Assembly (NCBI RefSeq): GCF_000186345.1
Contig: NC_014962.1
Coordinates: 2,294,001-2,358,000, forward strand
Length of the DNA: 64,000 nucleotides
Origin: Isosphaera pallida ATCC 43644
Lineage (GTDB): Bacteria; Planctomycetota; Planctomycetia; Isosphaerales; Isosphaeraceae
Direction of reading: 5' to 3'
Shown here: one piece after another, positions 18,362 to 28,400 of the stretch
Layout of the letters: each line of letters starts with the position of its first letter
Numbering within the stretch: position 1 is the first letter of the stretch
Translations under genes and position numbers: made by a program
The notes under the pieces: generated by a model
What the model was told of the DNA's origin: nothing
What the model saw: only the letters and a program-made list of their open reading frames with translations
Database searches by the model: none

Positions 18362-19288
18362 ATGTCCGAGATTTCGGCGAAAGTCGTCAACGAATTCCGT
18401 AAAGTGACCGGCCTGGGGCTGATGAAGTGCAAGGAGCTGTTGGCTCAAGCCGGCGGTGATATGGAGAAAGCGCTCACGCTCGCCAAGGAGCAAGGGGTCA
18501 AGGATGCCGGCAAGCGAGCCGGGCGGGCCACCTCGATGGGTCGCCTGGAATTCGCCTCCACCCAAGACGGCCGCGCCGGCGCGCTGGTGGAGGTCAACTG
18601 CGAAACCGACTTCGTGGCCCGCAACGATGAATTCAAGGCGTTCGCCCAGGATCTGGCCGCGCATGTGCTGGCCCACGCCCCCACCGGAGCCACCGACGAG
18701 GAACGAGTCGCCGCCCTGATGAGCCAGCCGTTCCGCGACGGCCGCACTGTGGCCGAAGAGGTCACCGCCGTCAACGCCCGCACCGGCGAGAACGTCTCGG
18801 TCTCGCGGGTTTGTCGGTTCGCCGTGGCGACCGGTGGTCGGGTCGAATGCTACATCCATCACGACTTCAAGTCGGGGGCCCTCGTCCAGCTTGACGTGGA
18901 CCAGGTCGAGGCGGGCAGCCATGAAGAAGTCCAGCACTTCGCCAAGGATCTCGCCCTTCACATCACCGCCTGCGCCCCGATCGCCGTCAGCCGCGATCAA
19001 ATCCCCCCCGAGGTGATCGCCGAGCAAAAACGAATCTTCATGGCCCAGCTCGCCGACAAGCCCGAGGCGATGCGCGAGAAAATCGCCGAAGGCAAGCTCC
19101 AAGCCTGGTACGCCGAAGGGGTTCTGCTCGACCAGGACTTTATCAAGGACATGGACAAGGAAAAGAAGCGCAAGGTCCGCGAAGCTCTGGCCGATCTGAG
19201 CAAAACCATCGGTGCCAATGTTACCATTGGGGGATTCGTCCGCTACGTCGTTGGTGAATCGCAGAAACCAGCCCCGGCCACCGAGTGA
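18362..19288 (+). CDS. tsf: Translation elongation factor Ts
   Basis: Protein of 308 aa, the nucleotide exchange factor for EF-Tu. Seen: N-terminal UBA-like domain (VVNEFRKVTGLGLMKCKELL, residues 9-28), the hallmark NCETDFVARNDEF at about residues 77-89, and the C-terminal dimerisation part with ACAPIAVSRDQIPPEVIAEQ. Length is normal. It stands in the conserved order rpsB-tsf-pyrH-frr, which supports the call. Confidence 0.97.
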   Translation: MSEISAKVVNEFRKVTGLGLMKCKELLAQAGGDMEKALTLAKEQGVKDAGKRAGRATSMGRLEFASTQDGRAGALVEVNCETDFVARNDEFKAFAQDLAAHVLAHAPTGATDEERVAALMSQPFRDGRTVAEEVTAVNARTGENVSVSRVCRFAVATGGRVECYIHHDFKSGALVQLDVDQVEAGSHEEVQHFAKDLALHITACAPIAVSRDQIPPEVIAEQKRIFMAQLADKPEAMREKIAEGKLQAWYAEGVLLDQDFIKDMDKEKKRKVREALADLSKTIGANVTIGGFVRYVVGESQKPAPATE

Positions 19289-19697
19289 GTTGCCCCCGCG
19301 CGTCGGATCACTTGACTCATCCGCCTCGGCTCAACCAAAACACCTCGGCCGGAGACGGAGACCCCGACCCTGTTGGAAACCGACCGAGGTTGTCTTCCCC
19401 CGCGAATCCTCCTAGACCATCTTGGCGGGTGGGTTCGACTCTGTTGGCAAGCAAGCCCGCAAATCAGATCGAACTGCCGCCATCGGCTCACCCCATCCCC
19501 ACGCTCCCGGCCCCGGATGGAAGGTGAGCCCCACCCCCAGGCTCACCCAGTTCAACCCCGCGTTCTCCAACAACGTCTCAACGATCGCTCGTCGCCTTGC
19601 CGCCTGTCTCGTTCTTCGTCCTCTTGCCACGTCGATCGGCGATCCTCACCCCCAAGGATCTCAGATCGGAGGTGGACCGGTCTCCGGAGTTCCGCCG
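19289..19697. other. Wide tsf-pyrH intergenic region
   Basis: 409 bases without a recognisable gene. The plus frame running through it is an upstream extension of pyrH with no family similarity. It may carry a separate pyrH promoter. Confidence 0.4.
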
Positions 19698-20483
19698 ATG
19701 GATGCCCCCGCACCAACGTCACCACCCACTCCGGTATTCCGCCGGGTGTTGCTCAAACTCTCGGGCGAGAGCTTCTGTAAGCCGGGCGAAGGTGGTTTGA
19801 GCGAGGAGGAAATCAGCCGGATCGCCCGTCAAACCGCCCAGGTGGCTCGGCTGGGAGTCAGTCTGGCGATTGTCGTCGGCGGCGGCAATATCCTCCGAGG
19901 TGCAACACTGCGCGGCTCGAAAGTGATCCGCGAAACCACTGCCCACTACATGGGAATGACCGCCACCATGATCAACGGCCTCGCGCTCCAGGACGCGCTA
20001 GAGGGTCAATCCATCCCCACCCGCTTGATGACCACCATTCGCATGGATGAATGCGCCGAGCCATTCATCCGACGCCGGGCGCTCAGTCATCTGGAGAATG
20101 GTCGGGTGGTCATCCTGGTGACCGGCACGGGCAGCCCCTATGTCACCACCGACACCGCCGCGGCGCTCCGGGGCAAGGAGTTGGAGGTGGAAGTCATCCT
20201 CAAAGCCACCAAGGTCGATGGGGTCTACTCCGCGCCACCGGAGAAGAATCCGCACGCCATCCGCTATGATCATCTCACCTTCGAGCAGGTGATGCAGGAT
20301 CAGTTGAAAATCATGGACATGACGGCGATCGGTATGTGTCTGGAAAACAAGCTGCCGATCCTGGTGTTCGACTTCAAAAAGGAAGGCAATATGATGCGGG
20401 CCATTCTGGGTGAGCCAATCGGCACCTGGGTTGGCTCCCATCCCCGGCCAACCGCGCGAACCGCCCATGCGACGGGTTCTTAA
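19698..20483 (+). CDS. pyrH: Uridylate (UMP) kinase
   Basis: Protein of 261 aa that phosphorylates UMP to UDP. The ATG at 19698 has GGAG upstream and places RRVLLKLSGESF (the family's N-terminal phosphate-binding segment) at about residue 15. Also seen: LAIVVGGGNILRG, HYMGMTATMINGLALQDALE, ILVTGTGSPYVTTDTAAALRGKE-type residues split around the UMP site, and IMDMTAIGMCLENKLPILVF. Normal bacterial amino-acid-kinase fold, no truncation. It lies between tsf and frr. Confidence 0.96.
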   Translation: MDAPAPTSPPTPVFRRVLLKLSGESFCKPGEGGLSEEEISRIARQTAQVARLGVSLAIVVGGGNILRGATLRGSKVIRETTAHYMGMTATMINGLALQDALEGQSIPTRLMTTIRMDECAEPFIRRRALSHLENGRVVILVTGTGSPYVTTDTAAALRGKELEVEVILKATKVDGVYSAPPEKNPHAIRYDHLTFEQVMQDQLKIMDMTAIGMCLENKLPILVFDFKKEGNMMRAILGEPIGTWVGSHPRPTARTAHATGS

Positions 20484-20617
20484 CAGTCAACCCCTTCATC
20501 ATCAATTCGCCATCGTCGCGTCCGACCAATCCCGTCCAAGATCGTCCCAACTCGGATTTCAACTCCACCCCGCACACGGTTCGATACCCTCCTCCCCGCC
20601 CGATCGAGACCACAGCC

Positions 20618-21178
20618 ATGACCTACGACGACATCCTCCTCGACGCCGAGGAACGCATGGAGAAATCGGTCTCCCTCTTGAGCGAGCAACTCAAGGGAGT
20701 CCGCACTGGACGAGCCACCACGGGTCTAGTGGATTCGATCCGGGTGGAATACTACGGCAACTCCACCCCGCTCAAGCAACTGGCCAACCTCAGCACGCCT
20801 GAACCTCAACAAATCCTAATTCGTCCTTTTGACCAACAAATCCTCGGCGACATCATCAAAGCCATCCAGGCGTCGGAACTGGGACTCAACCCGGTTTCCG
20901 ACAACAAAGTCATTCGAATCAACGTCCCTTCGCTCTCGGTCGAGCAACGTAAAAAGCTGGTGGCGCGGGTCAAAGACCTAGCCGAAGAAGCCCGAGTTTC
21001 AATCCGCTCCATCCGCCGCGACGCCAACAAACACGCCGACCAATCCATGACCGACAAGATCCTCACCGAAGATGACTGTGCCAAGTGCAAAGAGGAAATC
21101 CAAAACCTGACCAAAAAGTACGAAGGGAAGGTCAACGAACTGGCTGACAAGAAATCGGCTGAGATTCTCGAGGACTGA
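20618..21178 (+). CDS. frr: Ribosome recycling factor
   Basis: Protein of 186 aa, the family's usual length, which splits post-termination ribosomes with EF-G. Seen: EERMEKSVSLLSEQLKGVRTGRA at the N-terminus with the conserved RTGRA, STPLKQLANLSTPEPQQILI in the beta domain, and LTEDDCAKCKEEIQNLTKKY in the C-terminal helix. Last gene of the rpsB-tsf-pyrH-frr cluster, 134 nt after pyrH. Confidence 0.97.
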   Translation: MTYDDILLDAEERMEKSVSLLSEQLKGVRTGRATTGLVDSIRVEYYGNSTPLKQLANLSTPEPQQILIRPFDQQILGDIIKAIQASELGLNPVSDNKVIRINVPSLSVEQRKKLVARVKDLAEEARVSIRSIRRDANKHADQSMTDKILTEDDCAKCKEEIQNLTKKYEGKVNELADKKSAEILED

Positions 21179-21308
21179 GCGACCACCCTTCTCCCGCGGT
21201 GATCCACGGTGCTGGCCCCTCAAGCCAGCGTGACAAGTCCCGGGTCTCGACTCCCCAGCCGTTGTTTCCTTCAAACTCCAGAGAAACCAAACCCAACACG
21301 CCAGGGTC

Positions 21309-21337
21309 TTGACGAGCAAGGTTGTAACCCTTAGGAT
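21309..21337 (+). promoter_or_regulatory. Sigma-70-type promoter for tRNA-Val
   Basis: TTGACG (21309-21314) and TAGGAT (21332-21337) are separated by exactly 17 nt, and the -10 box ends 10 nt before the first base of the tRNA. This is a near-consensus arrangement seen directly in the sequence. Confidence 0.75.
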
Positions 21338-21347
21338 AACCAGGGTC

Positions 21348-21421
21348 GGGCGATTAGCTCAGTTGGCTAGAGTGCCAGCATGACACGCTGGAGGTCGCAG
21401 GTTCGAGCCCTGCATCGCCCA
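21348..21421 (+). tRNA. tRNA-Val (GAC)
   Basis: 74 nt cloverleaf: acceptor GGGCGAT/ATCGCCC, D-arm GCTCAGTTGGCTAGAGT, anticodon stem CCAGC/GCTGG with loop ATGACAC (anticodon GAC), T-arm GCAGG TTCGAGC CCTGC, discriminator A. CCA is not encoded. Confidence 0.96.
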
Positions 21422-21933
21422 TTTTCTTCAATCTGGTGTCCTAGAGGTCTTTACCGCTTGCAGGTTTGGTCAAGCGACAGGGGGAGGTCATCCTTCCCAA
21501 CGCGCAACCTCGTCTCCTACCATCCCGGTTGGTGGGACCGATTCCCCGTCCTTAGAGGGGTCGGGGATCACTGGGAAACCAATCGTTCAATCGTTGGGGG
21601 TCGGGTCCACCTTCAGAACGTGAACGATCCAGGGGATCGTCAAGACCGCCTGGTTGACGAGTGCGTCCGACCTCTGAACGCGTTGGGAGTGTCGGGAAGA
21701 TTTGATTTCTTCCCTTCCCTTGTGGTGACCAATTCGATTCCAAACAACGCATGAACTCGCCGGTTGGCGCTGCCGAGTCACCGCGGAGGTCGGTTGCTTT
21801 GACGGCTGACATCTGGTTCATTCGCCTTAAACCACGGACTACGGCTTGCGACCGAGTTTGTTTGATTGAGTCGGGATTCGAACCCAATTGAATCCTACCG
21901 ACCCCGTTGCGAGCCAAGAAAGGATCGAAGGCG
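21422..21933. other. Intergenic region after tRNA-Val
   Basis: About 510 bases. I see no further tRNA, no clear terminator and no supported gene. The promoter of the following molybdopterin-domain gene is expected at the distal end. Confidence 0.4.
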
Positions 21934-22518
21934 ATGAAGATCCCAAGCCGACACGATCTATTGCGACAGGTCTTGCTAACCGTGTCTGGGATTGTCGCGG
22001 TGACGTTGGCGTTGGCGGCAGGGAAAGCCGAAGGAGTGGTCTGGGCCGCGGCTCCCCAAGCCAAAGAGGAGCCGCCGGCGACCACGACGATTCGACTCCA
22101 AGTCAGGGGGGAAGTCGCCACTCCGTTGGATCTCGACGCCCAAGCCTGGGCGAAGTTGCCGCGCCACTCGGTCGAGGCGATCGACCGCGATGGAACCTCG
22201 GGACGCTACGAAGGGGTCGCCCTAGGCGAGTTGCTCAAACGGGCTGGGGTGCCCCACGGTGAAACCCTCAAAGGTTCGGCGATGAGCTTATGCGTGGTGG
22301 TCGAAGCATCCGACGCCTACCGCGCGGTCTTCGCACTGCCAGAATTGGACGAACTCTTCACGGATCGTATCATCTTGGTAGCGGATCGCAAAGATGGCGA
22401 GCCACTGGTCGCGCCGGCTGGACCGCTGCGAATCGTGGTCCCCGGCGAAAAACGCCAAGCCCGTTGGGTCCGCGAGGTGATCGCCATTCATGTCGTCAAA
22501 GTTGAGATTCCCGAGTGA
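21934..22518 (+). CDS. Exported molybdopterin-dependent oxidoreductase-like domain protein
   Basis: Protein of 194 aa. The ATG at 21934 follows AAAGGATCGAAGG and begins a basic N-terminus and hydrophobic signal (about residues 10-30), so it is probably exported. The rest matches the small sulfite-oxidase-type molybdopterin-binding fold (IRLQVRGEVATPLDLDAQAWAKLP, then YEGVALGELLKRAGVP, and LRIVVPGEKRQARWVREVIAI). The single Cys (SLCVVVEA) may not be a Mo ligand; stand-alone domains of this type often lack the usual cofactor residues, so catalysis is uncertain. 74 nt upstream of the DUF1559 gene. Confidence 0.72.
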   Translation: MKIPSRHDLLRQVLLTVSGIVAVTLALAAGKAEGVVWAAAPQAKEEPPATTTIRLQVRGEVATPLDLDAQAWAKLPRHSVEAIDRDGTSGRYEGVALGELLKRAGVPHGETLKGSAMSLCVVVEASDAYRAVFALPELDELFTDRIILVADRKDGEPLVAPAGPLRIVVPGEKRQARWVREVIAIHVVKVEIPE

Positions 22519-22591
22519 TCCACACCACCTTACAAAAATCGAGTTCACAATTAAGCAAACATAAGAATAACAAAACACAAGGATTTCTTCG

Positions 22592-23578
22592 ATGAGTCGA
22601 AGACCGCGTCACGGCGTCCACGAGGGTTTCACGTTGATCGAACTGTTGGTGGTGATCGCCATCATCGCCGTGTTGGTCGCCCTGCTGTTGCCGGCGGTTC
22701 AGGCCGCGCGTGAGGCAGCGCGTCGGGCGGAATGTCTCAACAAGCTCAAACAACTCGCGCTGGCCGCCCACAACTACGAATCGTCGATGGGGGTCTTTCC
22801 ACCGGGTCAAATCAAACTGACGTTTCCCACCATGCCCCGATTCCGCGGCTTCACTCTGTTCGTCAACATGTTGCCCTACTTGGACCAACAACCGCTCTAC
22901 AACCGTTGGAACTTTGCCGACCCTCTGTCCAACGCCGAAGGGCGGACCGCCAACACGTCCACCATTCTAAATATCTTTCTTTGTCAATCTGACGTGATCC
23001 CCACCAACCCAGTCTCCAACTCGACCCGTTGGTACGCCATCGCTAGCTACGGCGGCAACGGCGGCTCTCGATCCCACCCGCCTAACGCGCTGAGTTCCGA
23101 CGGCATCTTCCACGCGGTAGGGCCGGCCGCGCCCGGGTTCTCGCAGGTGCGTGTCGCGGAGGTCACCGACGGTCTCTCCAACACCCTGCTTTTTGGTGAA
23201 CGCAACCACGTCGATCCCAACTATGACACGTTTTTCTCTATTGGTTGGGTGATCGAGCCGATGTGGCAATGGGGTTGGTGGGCCGCCTCGGGTGGCAATT
23301 TCGCTCTTTCCGATGTGACGATGAGTACACATGGACCGATCAACTTTCGCCTAGGATTCAACAATGCCAACCGACCCAGCAACATCAATTCGGCCGCTGA
23401 CTTTGCGCCGTTCGACGCGCTTCGGGTCTGTGCCTTTGGCAGTCAGCATCCTGGCGGAGCCAACTTCGCCCTGGCCGACGGGTCGGGGCGGTTCCTGAAG
23501 GACTCGATCGCCTCTTCGGTCCTCCGCGCGCTCGGAACACGTTCGGGTGCGGAGGTGGTCTCGGGTGACGCTTGGTGA
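22592..23578 (+). CDS. DUF1559 pseudopilin-like protein
   Basis: Protein of 328 aa typical of planctomycetes. The N-terminus is a class III/pseudopilin signal: short basic leader, then [20 protein letters not shown] with the conserved Glu at +5 of the mature protein, so prepilin peptidase processing is expected. It continues with [21 protein letters not shown] and [12 protein letters not shown], both DUF1559 hallmarks, and ends with the H-x9-DG type motif [17 protein letters not shown] near residue 295. Such proteins occur in large paralogous sets and are thought to form surface or periplasmic pseudopilus-like material; the exact role is unknown. The leader upstream of the ATG is AT-rich with AAGGA as a ribosome binding site. 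Confidence 0.93.
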   Translation: MSRRPRHGVHEGFTLIELLVVIAIIAVLVALLLPAVQAAREAARRAECLNKLKQLALAAHNYESSMGVFPPGQIKLTFPTMPRFRGFTLFVNMLPYLDQQPLYNRWNFADPLSNAEGRTANTSTILNIFLCQSDVIPTNPVSNSTRWYAIASYGGNGGSRSHPPNALSSDGIFHAVGPAAPGFSQVRVAEVTDGLSNTLLFGERNHVDPNYDTFFSIGWVIEPMWQWGWWAASGGNFALSDVTMSTHGPINFRLGFNNANRPSNINSAADFAPFDALRVCAFGSQHPGGANFALADGSGRFLKDSIASSVLRALGTRSGAEVVSGDAW

Positions 23579-23724
23579 ACCGGAGCGGGCCTTTTCAAAG
23601 TCGGTGTAGCGTGCTCTACCGTCGATCTGCGGGTTGAGGGAGGAGGACGGCGATCGCACAGCTTGGCACGCGACCGTGGAGACGAGAGGTGCGTTGGAAA
23701 ACGACGTCGACGATTCGTGTTGAG

Positions 23725-23796
23725 AGGCGGCGCCCGGATTCGAACCGGGGAATAACGGATTTGCAATCCGCTGCCTTACCACTTGGCTACGCCGCC
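23725..23796 (-). tRNA. tRNA-Cys (GCA)
   Basis: Cloverleaf on the minus strand: acceptor GGCGGCG/CGCCGCC, D-arm GCCAAGTGGTAAGGC, anticodon stem CGGAT/ATCCG with loop TTGCAAA (anticodon GCA), T-arm CCCGG TTCGAAT CCGGG, discriminator U. CCA not encoded. Confidence 0.95.
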
Positions 23797-24175
23797 GCAA
23801 GAATGAAACGCGCAACCACACGGGCCGCGCGGGTTGTGAGTTATCCGAACGGTTTGACCTCGCTCAAGTCGGATCGGTCGTCGATTCAGGGAACTTTACC
23901 GAAGTCCGATCAGAACGGCAAGTCCAATCGCAACGAGGGTGGCGGGCAAAGTCGATCGGTCGGACTTGACCGAATGAAGGGGGTGGGTCAAACTCGCGTT
24001 GTCAAGTCTCCTGTTGGATTCGGGAACGGCGCAAACTCACGAGGTAAAACCAAAGTGGGTGAGTCGGCGTCGAATTCGTCGCCTCCTGATTGGGTGGAAA
24101 GAAAACTTTTGCCCCGAATCCGAGTTCTGATGCTTCGTGATCCGTTTTTGTTTTGGGTGGCGAGGAGGGTTGATC
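23797..24175. other. Intergenic region
   Basis: About 380 bases between tRNA-Cys (minus) and the next plus gene. Nothing recognisable apart from the strong GAGGAGGG ribosome binding site at its end. Confidence 0.4.
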
Positions 24176-25030
24176 GTGTCGCCGAGTCCACGCAGTTTGG
24201 ATGGTCGAGTCCCCGCGTTGACCTTGGCGGCGGGGTTGGTGTTGGCGATGACAGGTTGGGGGGGCGCGCCGATGGGCCTTCCGATCACCGCCGGGGCTTA
24301 CGCTCAGGACCAGGAGGATCCCGCCCTCCAGGAAGCCGAACCGAAAATGCGGCGGCCTTCGCCGCCAGAACTTCCCAAGCCGACCCCGGCTCCTACCCTC
24401 AAGACCATTCCGGTCAAGCGGGGCGCGTTGGGCTTCAACGAGATCGCAGTCGATTCAACTCGGTTGCCACGGGATCGTCAGGGAATCTGGATTCTCGACT
24501 TCGTTTTTAAGCCGGTGCGGATTCGGACCATCGAGGTGCCCGGACGCGGCCGCAAGCAAATCTATTACCTGTGGTATCGCGTGGTCAACCGGACCGGCGA
24601 ACCACGTTTGTTCGTGCCCCAGTTCTCGTTGGTTACCAACACCGGCAAGCGTTACGACGATGTGACCATCCCTCAAGCCATCCCGGTTATTCAAGCCCGC
24701 GAGGAGGGAATCCCTCTGCTCGGCGCGGTGTCGATCATAGGCCTGATTCCCCCCAGCACCCGCGAGGAGATTGACGACGCGGTGTATGGCGTAGCGCTGT
24801 TTGAAAATGTCGATCCACGCGCCACCTCGTTCAAAATCTACGTTCGCGGTCTGTCCGACGGTTATCAGGTGATCCCCGGCGATCCCAACGCCACCGATCC
24901 CAAAGGCACGCGGGAAATCGTCAAATACAAGACTTTGCGCATCGACTTCACCAAGCTAGGTGACGAGTTCCTCATCAACGAGAAGGAAATCCAACTGCAA
25001 GATCCACCTTACGAATGGATTTACTGGTGA
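24176..25030 (+). CDS. Secreted protein of unknown function
   Basis: Protein of 284 aa. I chose GTG 24176 because GAGGAGGG stands 6 nt before it; an upstream in-frame GTG at 24137 has no such site. A signal peptide is visible (hydrophobic residues about 15-45, ending near AGAYAQD), followed by a Pro-rich linker (PPELPKPTPAPTLKT) and a folded part of about 190 residues with IWILDFVFKPVRIRTIEVPG, YYLWYRVVNRTGEPRLFVPQFSL and VYGVALFENVDPRATSFKIYVRGLSDGY. The strand-rich pattern suggests one or two immunoglobulin-like beta-sandwiches. I do not recognise the family; similar secreted proteins of this layout are common in planctomycetes. Confidence 0.75.
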   Translation: MSPSPRSLDGRVPALTLAAGLVLAMTGWGGAPMGLPITAGAYAQDQEDPALQEAEPKMRRPSPPELPKPTPAPTLKTIPVKRGALGFNEIAVDSTRLPRDRQGIWILDFVFKPVRIRTIEVPGRGRKQIYYLWYRVVNRTGEPRLFVPQFSLVTNTGKRYDDVTIPQAIPVIQAREEGIPLLGAVSIIGLIPPSTREEIDDAVYGVALFENVDPRATSFKIYVRGLSDGYQVIPGDPNATDPKGTREIVKYKTLRIDFTKLGDEFLINEKEIQLQDPPYEWIYW

Positions 25031-25409
25031 GTTCAAGTTGGTCACGTGGATGGGTTAAGCCTCGTCGTCCCACTGAGCAGTCTGGTTCCTTGGTTGGGGC
25101 CGGTCTGCCCGTGGCCAACACGCGGATGCGACACGTTTGGTGGGATACTCAATCGGCGTGAACCGACCGTCTCTCACGGGGTTGAACCGCCCCGAATCAA
25201 GTCGGCCAGGCCATCGTGGGGTCTTGCGTTGGTTTGGAGCAAACGTGACACTAAGAGGTCGATACGCCGAGACTGACCCGGAAGCGAAGTGAGAACCACC
25301 CTTCGATTCGGCCGGTCTCAATCGATCGCAGCTCGACGCGCCGCCGGTGTGGTCCAGCTGCTGCGATCCGTCCCGGTTCCCGCGTCCCGACCAAGCGGGT
25401 TGATCCTCC
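25031..25409. other. Intergenic region
   Basis: About 380 bases before the kinase gene; no RNA gene or small gene that I can support. Confidence 0.35.
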
Positions 25410-28400
25410 TTGAACTCCCGGTGTCACGGCCACCTGGTTCGGTTCGATTGCCATCGCTGCCGTCGATCGATGGGATTCAACCTCGACGGCGCGTCGGTCA
25501 CGCCGTCATTTTGCCCATATTGCGGCGGCCCCCTAATCGCTTCGGGATTGATAAGGTCGCTCGAACAGATTGAGAATGATGTTGAAACGTCGTGGAGTCC
25601 CACCGCGCCGGACCACCCGAACCAGGCCGACGGGAACAGGCCAATCGTGGCAGTGGTGAATTTGGGAGCTGCCGCCGTTCATGATCCCCAACTCACGGTC
25701 GAGTTCGTAAGGAATCCGTCCGCCAATTCTGGCTCGCCCCGCCTGGCGCAGGGACGGGATCCCCGGGGTTGGGATTCGGAAGCTCCAGTCGAAGGCGTAC
25801 TCCCTCTCGACACGGGCAGCAATAGCCTGGCGTTTTGTCCGCGTATTGAACAAGCGGCGTTGGGTCTTTCCTCAACCAGCGCGTCGGGGAGTTTGGTCCA
25901 CGTCAGCGAGGCCGAATCGACGCGACTGGGTGGCTACCGCCTGATTCGGGAGTTAGGCCGCGGCGGCATGGGAATCGTCTACGAGGCCGAGGACCTGCGC
26001 ACCGGTCGTCGGGTGGCGCTGAAGCGTCTTAACGGCGATGTGAGTCCAGACGATCCGGCGATGGCTCGGTTCCGCCGCGAGGGACGGCTCGCCAGCGCCA
26101 TTGAACATCCCCGCTGCGTCTTTGTGCTAGCCGCCGAGGAGGATCATGGCCGCCCCTACATTGTCATGGAGCTAATGCCCGGCACTACCCTCAAAGACCG
26201 CGTCGAACGCGAGGGACCGCTCGGCCCTGAAGACGCTGTCGAGGCGATGCTCGACGTTCTAGAGGGACTGCGAGCCGCGCACCGTCTGGGCGTGATTCAT
26301 CGGGATGTCAAACCCTCCAATTGCTTCGTGGAATCCAATGGCCGGGTCAAAGTGGGCGACTTCGGTCTGAGCGTGCCGCTGAACCGGGAAGGACGGGTCA
26401 CCCGCACCAACGCCTTCGTTGGCACGCCGCTTTACTCGTCGCCCGAACAGGTCAAACGCGAGGATTTGGACGAACGATCCGACATCTATTCGGCGGGCGC
26501 GACCCTGTTTTTCCTGCTAACCGGACGCGCGCCATTCGAGATGGAGGACGCCGCGGCCGTGGTCGCTCGGATCGTTTCCGAGGACGCGCCTCGGTTGCGC
26601 GAGATCCGGCCAGACTTGCCCCGAGGTCTGGAACGCATCGTCGCCCGCTGCCTAGAACGGACTCGTGAGCGGCGCTTCCGCGACGTGGGTGAACTGCGGG
26701 CGCACCTGCTGCGCTACGCGACCGCCCGCCTCGCCACTGCGCCAGCCACGCCGCGGTTCCTCGCCTTTCTGATCGATCTAAGCGTCCCGGCCCTGCTGGG
26801 GCTAGCTTTCCTAATCACGTTGCCCATCCTGTCGGTTGTTCACCCGAGCATGAACTTTCTGGTTTCCCGGTTCACCATGCTCAGCGACACCACGCTTTGG
26901 GCCGGGTTTCTGGGTCTGACGGCGGCTTGGTTGATCCTGGGGGAGTCGATCCTGGGAACGACGCCGGGGAAAAACTGCTTCGGCATTCGCGTGGTGTCGA
27001 TGAACGGAGCGGGAACGCTGCCGGGAACGCAGGTGGTGACGCGGGTGATTCTCTTCACCGTGATCGCCCTGTCGCCCAGCTTGGCGGTGGTGGCCCTGGG
27101 GGGACTCGGGGGCTTGTTGGATCCGATCTTGATGTTCCTGGCGCTGGTGCCGCCGCAACTGCTGCTGTGGTCACGGGCGAGACGGGATCGCACATTCCGA
27201 GGCTGGCACGAAATCCTTAGCGGAACCCGGACCGTCGCCCCACCCTCGCCGCGGATGACCTTGGCTCGCTTGAAAGCGCGGATTTCGACCCGGCGGGAAA
27301 CCGCGCCCCTCTTGCATCCCATCCCACAGGAGGGTCTTCCCGACCAAATCGGACCTTATCGGATCAAAGGAGCGCTGGCCTGGTCAGAGATGCGGATGAT
27401 TCTTCTCGGGGTCGATCCCAACCTTCAGCGCGAGGTTTGGGTAGTGTGCCGTCGGGGTACAGAGTCCCCGACCACCCCGCCAGCCCGTCGCAATCTGGCG
27501 CGTTCGATTCGTACCCGTTGGCTCACTGCTGGCCTGGATGGTCAGCTCGCCTGGGACGCCTACCTCGCGCCCCGAGGCACGCCGTTGAATCGCCTGATCG
27601 CGGAACGAACCACCCTCACTTGGGCCGAGGCGCGCCACCTTTTGGAACGGCTCGCCTTGGAATATCAACGGGCTTCACTGGAAGACACGCTGCCGCCGGA
27701 GGTCTCGGTCAATCAGGTCTGGATCCTGCCCGACGGGACGGTTCAACTGGTCGATTACGCTTTGGAGGAGGGAGCGGCCGTTCTGGAGTCACCCCGAACT
27801 CGCCACGGTCCCGCCGTCCCCTCAACACACGCCTCTCCCAACGACTCCGCCCCCTCCCTCCGCGACCACGCCGCCACCGACTCGGGAATCCTCGAACGCA
27901 ACGAAACCCGATTTTTGAAGTTCCTCGGTGACGTGGTTCGACTGGCGTTGGACGGTCATCTCCCCAACGCCGCCGAATCATCCACCCAACCCCTCATCGC
28001 TAGCCCCGACCAGGGGATCAAAGCCGCCGTTCCGACCCATGCCCACGCGATGCTCGAACGGTTGCCGGGAGCCGGCTCGGGACGAGTCGCCCCTTATCAA
28101 AAACTCAACGAGCTGGTGGCTGATCTGGAACGCACCCGCGAGGCTCCCACCAGTTCGGGACGCCTGCAACGCGGGTTGCTGGCCTGGGGATTCGCCGCCT
28201 TGAAAACCCTCTTGATCCTGGTGATCCTCAACGCCTGGGATCAACTGGGCGAACTGGGACGTCTTGGGCTGGTGCTGGTGCCGATCCTCTGGGAAACCTG
28301 GGGACGCGGAGGTCTTCTCGCCGGTTTTCTCGGCGCGCGGCTGGTTCGCTCGTACAACCGACCTTTGAGCCGTCGATTCGCGTTAGTCCGTGCTTTGGCG

